NCBI GenBank assembly: GCA_002345025.1
Contig: DDUX01000117.1
Span: 1 to 5,345 of the forward strand
Length of the DNA: 5,345 nucleotides
DNA from: Candidatus Accumulibacter iunctus
GTDB taxonomy: Bacteria > Pseudomonadota > Gammaproteobacteria > Burkholderiales > Rhodocyclaceae
Direction: 5' to 3'
Shown here: positions 1 to 5,345 of the stretch, in pieces
Numbering within the stretch: the stretch's first letter is position 1
Layout: each line of letters starts with the position of its first letter
Position numbers and translations under genes: made by a program
The notes under the pieces: generated by a model
What the model was told of the DNA's origin: nothing
What the model saw: the letters and a program-made list of their open reading frames with translations, nothing else
The model's database searches: none

Positions 1-1507
1 GCGGGAAGAGGATGACGTCGCGGATGTTCGCCGCGTCGGTGAGCAGCATCACCAGGCGGTCGATGCCGACGCCGCAGCCGGCAGTCGGCGGCAGACCGTA
101 CTCGAGCGCCCGCACATAGTCGGCGTCGTAGTACATCGCCTCCTCGTCGCCGGCCTCCTTCGCCCGAGCCTGCTCGAGGAAGCGCGCCGCCTGGTCTTCC
201 GGGTCGTTGAGTTCGGAGAAGCCGTTGGCGATCTCGCGTCCGGCGATGAACAACTCGAAGCGTTCGGCGATCTCCGGGTTGCGGTCGCTGCGGCGCGCCA
301 GCGGGCTGACTTCCGCCGGGTAGTCGATGATGAACGTCGGCTGCCAGAGGTCGGCTTCGGTCGTCTCCTCGAAGAGTTGCAGTTGCAGCGCGCCGAGGCC
401 GGCAGTGGGCGCACAGTCGACCTGCATCGCGCGCAGTCGGTCGCGCAGCCAGGCGGCGTCGGCGAGCTGCTCGACGCTGAAGCCGGGATGGCTCTGGCGA
501 ATCGCGTCGACGATCGTCAGGCGGGCGAAGGGGCGCGCGAAATCGAGTGTGCGGCCCTGGTATTCGAAGACTTCGCCGCCGAGTGCCTCGCGCGCGCTCT
601 GGCGCAACAGCCCTTCGGTGAAGTCCATCAGTTGCCGGTACTCCGAGTACGCCTCGTAGAACTCCATCATCGTGAACTCGGGGTTGTGGCGCGGGCTGAT
701 GCCCTCGTTGCGGAAGTTGCGGTTGATCTCGAAGACCTTTTCCAGGCCGCCGACGACCAGTCGCTTGAGATAGAGCTCGGGCGCGATGCGCAGGAAGAGA
801 TCCATGTCGAGCGTGTTGTGGTGCGTCTGGAATGGCCGTGCCGTCGCGCCACCGGGAATCGGGTGCATCATCGGCGTTTCCACCTCGAGGAAGCCGTGGT
901 GCACCATGTAGCTGCGGATCGACTGCACGATGCGGCTGCGCACGGCGAAGGTGAAGCGCGACTGTTCGCTGGTGATCAGGTCGACGTAGCGCATGCGGTA
1001 CTTCTGTTCCTGGTCGGTGAGGCCGTGGAACTTCTCCGGCAGCGGCCGCAGCGACTTTGTCAGCAGGCGAATCGCCGAGCAGCGGATGGTCAGTTCGCCG
1101 GTGCGCGTGCGAAACAGCGTGCCGACGACGCCGACGATGTCACCCATGTCCCAGCGCTTGAACGCCGAGTAGGTCTCCTCGCCGATGTCGTCACGGCTGA
1201 CGTAGGCCTGGATGCGGCCGGAGAGATCCTGCAGCGTGACGAACGACGCCTTGCCCATCACCCGCTTGAGCATGATGCGGCCGGCGACGCGCACCTCGAC
1301 CGGCGTCTCTGCCAGCTCCTCGCTGCGCTTGCCGTCGTAGAGCTCGTTGATCTTGCCGGCGGTGTTCTCGCGCGCGAAATCGTTCGGGTAGGCCTGGCCG
1401 AGCTGGCGCAGTTCCGCGAGCTTGGCGCGGCGTTCGGCGATGATGTGGTTTTCGTCCTGCGCCGGGACTGCGGGCGGGTTGTGCTGCGGCTGGTCGAGCT
1501 GGGGCAT
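1..1507 (-). CDS. lysS: Lysyl-tRNA synthetase, class II (3' end cut by window)
   Basis: This cytoplasmic enzyme charges tRNA-Lys with lysine using ATP. I translated 502 residues from the ATG at 1507 to the window edge. An OB-fold anticodon-binding domain covers roughly residues 72-150. The class II catalytic core follows: motif 1 around 196-218, motif 2 around 258-290 (FRNEGISPRHNPEFT, with its ATP-binding arginine), and motif 3 at 479-490 (GVGIDRLVMLLT). The visible protein ends in RDVILFP, which in the family lies only a few residues before the C-terminus (E. coli LysS is 505 aa), so only a handful of codons are missing. The first about 20 residues are Pro/Gln-rich and variable, as is usual for the family. 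The Shine-Dalgarno is weak (a GAGA about 12 bases before the ATG). It lies 89 bases behind prfB, the same pairing as in E. coli and many other proteobacteria, and is probably co-transcribed with it. Identity is very secure; the exact start is slightly less so. Confidence 0.97.
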   Translation of the reverse strand, partial: MPQLDQPQHNPPAVPAQDENHIIAERRAKLAELRQLGQAYPNDFARENTAGKINELYDGKRSEELAETPVEVRVAGRIMLKRVMGKASFVTLQDLSGRIQAYVSRDDIGEETYSAFKRWDMGDIVGVVGTLFRTRTGELTIRCSAIRLLTKSLRPLPEKFHGLTDQEQKYRMRYVDLITSEQSRFTFAVRSRIVQSIRSYMVHHGFLEVETPMMHPIPGGATARPFQTHHNTLDMDLFLRIAPELYLKRLVVGGLEKVFEINRNFRNEGISPRHNPEFTMMEFYEAYSEYRQLMDFTEGLLRQSAREALGGEVFEYQGRTLDFARPFARLTIVDAIRQSHPGFSVEQLADAAWLRDRLRAMQVDCAPTAGLGALQLQLFEETTEADLWQPTFIIDYPAEVSPLARRSDRNPEIAERFELFIAGREIANGFSELNDPEDQAARFLEQARAKEAGDEEAMYYDADYVRALEYGLPPTAGCGVGIDRLVMLLTDAANIRDVILFP

Positions 1508-1596
1508 GGTGTGCGGCTTTCTCGCGATCAGTGGAATACGGTACAGGTCGCCGCGCCAGCGCTGCCGGCTCGTCGCGGCAGACCGGGTGGCACGGC

Positions 1597-2701
1597 TCAG
1601 ACTCCCTGCTTGAGGCTGGCCTCGATGAACTGGTCGAGGTCGCCGTCGAGCACGCCCTGCGTGTTGCCGACCTCGACGTTGGTGCGCAGGTCCTTGATCC
1701 GCGACTGGTCGAGGACGTAGGAGCGGATCTGGTGGCCCCAGCCGATGTCGGACTTGGCGTCCTCGAGCTTCTGCTGCTCGGCCTGCCGCTTGCGCATCTC
1801 TGCTTCGTAGATGCGCGACTTGAGCATCGCCATCGCTTCGGCACGGTTGCGGTGCTGCGAGCGGTCGTTCTGGCACTGGACGACGATGTTCGTCGGCAGG
1901 TGCGTGATGCGCACCGCCGAATCGGTCTTGTTGATGTGCTGGCCGCCGGCGCCGGAGGCGCGGTAGGTGTCGATCCGCAGGTCGGCCGGGTTGATCTCGA
2001 CCTCGAAGGAGTCGTCGATCTCGGGATAGGCGGAAACCGAGCAGAAGCTGGTATGGCGGCGGGCGTTCGAGTCGAACGGCGACTTGCGCACCAGGCGATG
2101 GATGCCGGTCTCCGAGCGCAGCATGCCGTAGGCGTAGTCGCCGGCGATCCTGAGGCTCGCCGTCTTGATGCCGGCAACCTCGCCTTCCGATTCATCGAGG
2201 ACCTCGACGGCGTAGCCCTTGCGCTCGGCGTAGCGCAGGTACATGCGCAGGAGCATCGCCGCCCAGTCCTGCGCCTCGGTGCCGCCGGCGCCGGCCTGGA
2301 TGTCGAGGAAGCAGTTGAGCGGGTCGGCCGGGTTGTTGAACATGCGCCGGAACTCGAGGCCAGCGATTTCCTTCTCGATGCCGTCGATGTCGCTGACCAC
2401 CGCCTGTAGCGTCTCGTCGTCGTCCTCGTCGCGCGCCATGGCAAAGAGTTCGTCGGCGTCACGCAGGCCATCGGCGACGCTGTCGAGCGTCAGCACGACA
2501 TTCTCCAGCGAGCGCTTCTGACGCCCGAGTTCCTGCGCGCGTTCGGCGTTGTCCCAGACCTTCGGATCTTCGAGTTCGCGCGCGACGGCCTTTAACTGAT
2601 CAGCCTTCTGATCGTAGTCAAAGATACCTCCGCAGCTCGCCGGCGCGGCCGGCGATGTCGGCGATGCGGTTTTCGATGCTGTTGAGTTGTTCGGCTTCCA
2701 T
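1597..2701 (-). CDS. prfB: Peptide chain release factor 2 (programmed +1 frameshift)
   Basis: RF2 recognises UGA and UAA stop codons in the ribosomal A site and triggers peptide release. The ATG at 2701 opens a 27-codon leader frame (MEAEQLNSIENRIADIAG...) that stops at UGA 2620-2618. Skipping the U at 2620 continues as DYDQKADQLK for another 340 codons to the TGA at 1599-1597. The product is 367 aa, against 365 in E. coli. Helical domain 1 comes first, then the GAGGTEAQDW segment near 137-146. The stop-codon-reading SPF tripeptide is at 207-209, within RKSPFDSNARRHTSF. The catalytic GGQ loop is at 252-254, within ASGAGGQHINKT; its Gln is normally methylated by PrmC. The residue equivalent to E. 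coli 246 is Ala (residue 248), the common bacterial form rather than the K-12 Thr. The Shine-Dalgarno before the ATG is poor. A conceptual translation without the frameshift would give either a 27-aa peptide or an N-terminally shortened 299-aa protein starting at 2496; both would be wrong. Confidence 0.97.
2618..2632 (-). promoter_or_regulatory. RF2 autoregulatory +1 frameshift site
   Basis: Read on the minus strand the site is CGGAGG TAT CTT TGA followed by C. The internal Shine-Dalgarno-like CGGAGG is at 2632-2627, the slippery CTT at 2623-2621, and the in-frame stop TGA at 2620-2618. The Shine-Dalgarno-like element sits exactly one codon before CTT, the spacing known from E. coli prfB, where the core is AGGGGG TAT CTT TGA C. 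Pairing of this element with 16S rRNA and slow decoding of the poor stop context UGAC push the ribosome forward by one base when RF2 is scarce. The assignment is supported because the downstream frame resumes RF2 homology immediately (DYDQKAD). Confidence 0.97.
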
Positions 2702-2733
2702 GGTGGCGTCGCTCGCTGATCAAAGAGCTTCGC

Positions 2734-2739
2734 ATTATA
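2734..2739 (-). promoter_or_regulatory. Candidate -10 box for prfB-lysS
   Basis: The minus strand carries a perfect TATAAT hexamer, 33 bases before the prfB ATG and 25 bases after the stop of the preceding small gene. A transcript starting about 7 bases downstream would have a leader of roughly 25 bases. No good -35 hexamer is present at 16-18 bases: that stretch is GC-rich, and the nearest TTGACA-like string (CTGACC, over the upstream stop codon) is about 22 bases away. AT-rich sequence is rare in this window, which makes the hexamer stand out. It may be a real sigma70-type promoter of moderate strength, or an activator-dependent one. Read-through from the upstream operon is also possible. 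Confidence 0.5.
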
Positions 2740-2763
2740 CCCGCCGGGGGGACCCTGGCGCGG

Positions 2764-3000
2764 TCAGGCGCGACGGTTGCGGGCGGTGGCTTCGGGCTCC
2801 CGGTTCTCGCACACCAGCGCCAAGGCGGTGCTCGCCACTTCGATGGCGGCCGCTTCGTTGTCTGCGAGCACCGCCAGTTCGAGCAGCGTCGCTTGCTCCG
2901 AGCAGTCCGGCGTGCCCTTCGCCGGGCGGCGCCGGACCGCGCCGGTGACGACCGACAGCAGTTCGACGCGCTGCTGGTCGGGCGGACCGGCCAGTTCCAT
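2764..3000 (-). CDS. Small conserved-looking protein of unknown function
   Basis: I do not recognise this gene. From the ATG at 3000 it gives 78 aa beginning MELAGPPDQQRVELL and ending in a basic tail (ATARNRRA). There is no signal peptide or membrane segment. The middle looks helical (EQATLLELAVLADNEAAAIE followed by VASTALALV), with single Cys residues in PDCSEQ and ALVCEN. Third codon positions are almost all G or C, as in the neighbouring real genes, which argues for coding. The start is uncertain. A GAGGGG lies 18 bases before this ATG, too far for a normal ribosome site. The same frame is open back to an ATG at 3072, which would overlap the lipoprotein gene by 41 bases and give 102 aa. 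It starts 31 bases after the lipoprotein stop and is probably the last gene of the MCE operon. A spurious open frame is a lesser possibility. Confidence 0.5.
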   Translation of the reverse strand: MELAGPPDQQRVELLSVVTGAVRRRPAKGTPDCSEQATLLELAVLADNEAAAIEVASTALALVCENREPEATARNRRA

Positions 3001-3031
3001 CAGGGTGACGGCGTTGATCCCCTCGCTGTTG

Positions 3032-3703
3032 CTACGGCTGCCCGCTGACCAGCTCGATCCGCCATCTGGCATTCCTGGCGACGGCGGAGTCTCCCCGCTT
3101 CTCGGCCAGGGTGGCCTGCAGGTCGAGCCAGGCGAGCAGGGGGCGACGCCAGCCCTGTGCCGAGGCCGTGTCTACCGCGAGGTCGACGTCCGGCAGCGAC
3201 AGCTTTCCCTGCTGCAGCAGGACGCCGGCAGCGATCAGGCGCGACACTGGCGACTCGATCGCCGCCAGCGATCGTCCGTCGCTGACAACGAGCTTGCGAT
3301 AGCTTGCCGGCAGCAGCGCGGGATCGGCAGGGCGACCGGCGAGGAAATCGGCGTAGGCTCTCTCGTCGGCGGTGGCACCCTCGATCAGCGCCGAGAATCC
3401 CGGGCAGACGTCGCCGGGCCCGACATCGAGGCAGGCGACGCGCAGTGCGCAGCGGGTCAGTTCGGCGCGGGCGAGCAGATCCGGCCGGCCGGTACGCGCA
3501 AGCTCGCGGTGGGCGCGGGCGAACTCGCCGTCGGCCAAGCGAGTGTTGCCGGCGAGGTAGGCTTCGCTGTAGCCGGCCAGGGCGCCGTGGGCGCTCGTCT
3601 GCCAGTCGGGGGCTGCGGGTGCGCTGACGCAGGCGGCGAGTGCCGTCGCCGCGACGGTGGCCGCGAGCACCTGCAGCAGCGACCGACGCCACGCCGCGTT
3701 CAT
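3032..3703 (-). CDS. Predicted lipoprotein of the MCE operon, helical repeat type
   Basis: The 223-aa product begins MNAAWRRS, followed by a hydrophobic stretch and the lipobox LAAC at residues 22-25. Cys25 is therefore the expected lipidated residue. The +2 residue is Val, not Asp, which under the E. coli Lol rule favours the outer membrane. The mature part is mainly helical and Ala/Arg/Leu-rich. The segments around 40-90 and 183-217 look like TPR-type helical hairpins, though no repeat is clean enough to name. Cys85, Cys91 and Cys100 lie close together and could form a periplasmic disulfide. The ATG at 3703 overlaps the stop of the MCE gene as ATGA, which implies translational coupling and decides this start over an in-frame ATG at 3739. 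MCE operons often end with an auxiliary lipoprotein (PqiC/DUF330 type), but I see no clear match to that family. A role as the outer-membrane partner of the MCE protein is inferred from context. Confidence 0.85.
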   Translation of the reverse strand: MNAAWRRSLLQVLAATVAATALAACVSAPAAPDWQTSAHGALAGYSEAYLAGNTRLADGEFARAHRELARTGRPDLLARAELTRCALRVACLDVGPGDVCPGFSALIEGATADERAYADFLAGRPADPALLPASYRKLVVSDGRSLAAIESPVSRLIAAGVLLQQGKLSLPDVDLAVDTASAQGWRRPLLAWLDLQATLAEKRGDSAVARNARWRIELVSGQP

Positions 3704-4626
3704 GGCAGGCGAATCTCCGTGTCGCGTGCGAAGGGCCACTTGTTGTTGATCTCGTCGATCAACTGGCCGGCCTTGCGCAGACTGGTCTCGACCTCGCTGC
3801 GCAGCGCCTGCAGATCGGCCGAGGCGCTGCGCGTGTTGCCGGTGATGATCTGCGCATCGGCGAGAATCGCGTCGACCTGCCGCAGGCTGTCGCGCGCTTC
3901 TCGCAGCAGTCCCTTCAGTTGCACGACGGCCGCCTGTGACTCGGCCAGCATGCCGCCTTCACCAAAGACGCGTGCGTCGGTCTTCGCCAGCAGGCTGTTG
4001 GTGCGGTCGAGCGCGCTGATCAGCTTGCGCGCGTTGTCCTCGCTGCCGAGGACGCCGGAGAGCGCGCCGTGCCGCCCGCGCATGCGGCCGGTCACCGATT
4101 CGACGTGGCCGAGGGTGGCGCTGAGTGGCGAGTCTTCCGCGGTCAGCCGCTCGAGGTTCGCCAGCAACGAGCGGGCACTGGCGAGCACTTGCGGGATCTG
4201 CTCGCTGGCGTCACCCCGCAGCACGGGGCGCTCGGCGTCGGGCGGCAGCGGCGGATCGTCGGGAATCGCCGAGAAGGCGCGCAGGCGGGCGTCACCGACG
4301 AGGCTGCGCTCGAGGGTGAAGACGCTCGAAGTCCGCAGCCAGCGCGCGTCGCGGCTCGGCACGTCGATCAGGATACGGACGCTGCCGTCGTCGGCCAGTT
4401 CGACGCGGTTGACGCGGCCGATCGGAAAGCCGGAGAAGCCGAGATCCATTCCCGGACGCACCCCTTCCGAATTGTCGCCGACGAGCACCAGTCGCTGCGT
4501 CGGCTCGAAGAGGCCACGTGCGGTCATGACGTAGAGGATGAAGGCGACGATCAGCACGACAGTGAGCGCGATCAGCGCCAGAGCCTTCGTTTCGGCGTTG
4601 CGGACGGGAGCGGTCTGCTGGTCCAT
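3700..4626 (-). CDS. MCE-domain (MlaD-like) lipid transport protein
   Basis: MCE proteins are substrate-binding or tunnel-forming subunits of inner-membrane ABC lipid transporters facing the periplasm. The 308-aa protein has a short cytoplasmic N-terminus, one membrane anchor at about 15-35, and a single MCE domain at about 43-120. The domain carries the typical G-V-x-PGM pattern (55-60), GFPIGRVNRVEL (66-77) and a Val/Ile-rich strand (SVRILIDV). A mostly helical tail of about 170 residues follows (141-295), probably coiled coil, ending in NNKWPFARDTEIRLP. E. coli MlaD is only about 183 aa, so the tail is an extension, of the kind seen in longer MCE proteins that form helical needles. It starts 10 bases after the permease stop and overlaps the lipoprotein start by 4 bases, so it is the centre of the operon. 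Family membership is secure. The transported lipid and the direction are unknown, so no gene symbol is given. Confidence 0.92.
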   Translation of the reverse strand: MDQQTAPVRNAETKALALIALTVVLIVAFILYVMTARGLFEPTQRLVLVGDNSEGVRPGMDLGFSGFPIGRVNRVELADDGSVRILIDVPSRDARWLRTSSVFTLERSLVGDARLRAFSAIPDDPPLPPDAERPVLRGDASEQIPQVLASARSLLANLERLTAEDSPLSATLGHVESVTGRMRGRHGALSGVLGSEDNARKLISALDRTNSLLAKTDARVFGEGGMLAESQAAVVQLKGLLREARDSLRQVDAILADAQIITGNTRSASADLQALRSEVETSLRKAGQLIDEINNKWPFARDTEIRLP

Positions 4627-4636
4627 CGCTGCTGTC

Positions 4637-5248
4637 TCAGAAGAACTCGGCGACGAGCAGCAGGCTTTCGACGGCGATCAGCAGCGCGAACAGGCGTGTC
4701 GTACCCGACAGCGTGGCGACGCTTGCCGCGAAGAGCAACGTTTTCAGCGCCAGCGCCATCAGGACGAGCGGATCGAAGACTTGGCCGACGGTGCGCGTGA
4801 AGGCGTCGAATCCCCACGGCGTGACGCCATAGACGCTGAGGTAGCCGATGACGAGCGCGATGGCGCCGCTGCCGGTGGCGAGCACGATGACGAGGACGAA
4901 ACGGCTGACGACGCCGGCCAGGCCGTCCCGGTACTGCCCGACGCTCGCGTCGGCGGTGTCGGCGCCGAGGCGCAGGGCGACGAAGAGCGCAGCGGCCAGC
5001 GGCAGCAGTTCGACAACGAGGACGCGAATGACCATCGACAGGGCGAACTGCGACAGCCCGTAGCTCTGCGCGGTGACGACGACGATATGGACGATCACCT
5101 GGCTGAGCAGCCCGGTCAGGAGCAGAAAGCGCGGCGCAGCCTGGGCCGCGGCGCTGCAGATTCTGCTGGCGACGGCATGGCGGACCTCCGGCGTGTAGAC
5201 CGAGGGCGACAGCGCCGCCGCGAGCTGCAGCATCGCCGCATGCAGCAT
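4637..5248 (-). CDS. MlaE-like ABC transporter permease, divergent
   Basis: This inner-membrane protein is probably the permease partner of the downstream MCE protein. From the ATG at 5248 it has 203 aa. It has an amphipathic N-terminus (VYTPEVRHAVASRI) and about five membrane segments, near 40-60, 70-93, 113-140, 156-180 and 184-203. The pattern VVTAQSYGLSQFAL then VIRVLVVELLPLAAALFVALR matches the first half of the MlaE family, whose equivalent motif is an E-x-x-P before the coupling region. The canonical loop that follows in MlaE (GTM then an EEIDAL-like coupling helix) is replaced by the shorter LGADTADASVGQYRDGL. MlaE proteins are usually about 260 aa. The frame stays open without a stop to the window end (32 more codons, no ATG/GTG/TTG), so the true start may lie outside. 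The in-window ATG has no Shine-Dalgarno. Codons above 5260 look less typical (ATA, CGA, TAT), which mildly favours the 5248 start. Confidence 0.8.
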   Translation of the reverse strand: MLHAAMLQLAAALSPSVYTPEVRHAVASRICSAAAQAAPRFLLLTGLLSQVIVHIVVVTAQSYGLSQFALSMVIRVLVVELLPLAAALFVALRLGADTADASVGQYRDGLAGVVSRFVLVIVLATGSGAIALVIGYLSVYGVTPWGFDAFTRTVGQVFDPLVLMALALKTLLFAASVATLSGTTRLFALLIAVESLLLVAEFF

Positions 5249-5345
5249 CGGCAGCCAGCCCGGCGCCGCTGTGGCTGGGGTGTAGCCCGACGTGGGCGGC
5301 GAGATCGCGTTTATTCGGCGCTGATAGGAGACGTGCTGGCTGGGG

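Noticed and set aside
1562..1581. Inverted repeat CTGCCG ... CGGCAG with an 8-base loop between prfB and lysS
   Set aside because: The stem is only 6 bp and is not followed by a T run on the minus strand, so it is not a credible intrinsic terminator. Chance hairpins are common at this GC content.
377..1720. Long plus-strand open frame of 447 codons opposite lysS and the end of prfB
   Set aside because: It lies antisense to the unmistakable lysS and prfB. Its composition (Val/Ala/Leu/Arg/Asp-rich, mirrored codons) is typical of a high-GC shadow frame, and it shows no domain.
1531..2409. Plus-strand open frame of 292 codons opposite prfB
   Set aside because: It mirrors the RF2 codons in a GC-rich gene and shows no recognisable motif.
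1191..2471. Minus-strand frame of 426 codons overlapping prfB and lysS in another frame
   Set aside because: The Arg/Ser/Thr/Pro-rich translation is the out-of-frame reading of prfB and lysS.
2597..2722. Two TGATCA palindromes, at 2597-2602 and 2717-2722, flanking the prfB leader
   Set aside because: Six-base palindromes occur by chance, one lies inside coding sequence, and no extended operator symmetry surrounds either.
2741..2763. GC-rich stretch after the small gene as a possible terminator
   Set aside because: Only a weak 4-bp CGCC/GGCG pairing can be drawn and there is no T run, so termination there is not supported.
2777..4534. Plus-strand open frame of 585 codons opposite the small gene, lipoprotein and MCE gene
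   Set aside because: It is Ser/Arg/Ala-rich low-complexity sequence and crosses three minus-strand genes with clear family features and coupling (lipobox, MCE domain, ATGA overlap). It is a shadow of high GC.

Overview
The window is GC-rich. All five genes I can support, one of them cut by the window edge, read on the minus strand, so transcription runs from high to low coordinates. The gene set and pairing (a lysyl-tRNA synthetase directly behind release factor 2, and an MCE-type lipid transport cluster with an unusual permease) suggest a betaproteobacterium, possibly of the Rhodocyclales (Accumulibacter/Dechloromonas-like). That placement is inferred from protein flavour and base composition, not from a search.

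Upstream block (5248 to about 2764): a short MlaE-like membrane permease, then 10 bases on a single-MCE-domain protein with a long helical tail, then, through a 4-base ATGA overlap, a predicted lipoprotein with a clear lipobox, then a small unrecognised gene. The tight spacing points to one operon that probably moves lipids between inner and outer membranes. No ATPase (MlaF-like), MlaB or MlaC gene is visible; an ATPase gene could lie just outside the high-coordinate end, where an ORF tail ends at a TAA at 5313-5311.

Downstream block (2701 to 1): prfB, encoding peptide chain release factor 2, with the classic programmed +1 frameshift after codon 27, followed after 89 bases by lysS, encoding class II lysyl-tRNA synthetase and cut by the window start just before its last few codons. 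A perfect TATAAT hexamer sits between the small gene and prfB and may start a separate prfB-lysS transcript. The frameshift makes RF2 regulate its own synthesis: when RF2 is scarce the in-frame UGA is read slowly and ribosomes slip into the full-length frame.

The plus strand carries several long open frames, but these are explained by high GC and by mirroring of the minus-strand codons. I saw no tRNA, rRNA, CRISPR array, insertion sequence or convincing intrinsic terminator. The least understood part is the lipid-transport block: its permease departs from canonical MlaE and two of its genes are of unknown function.
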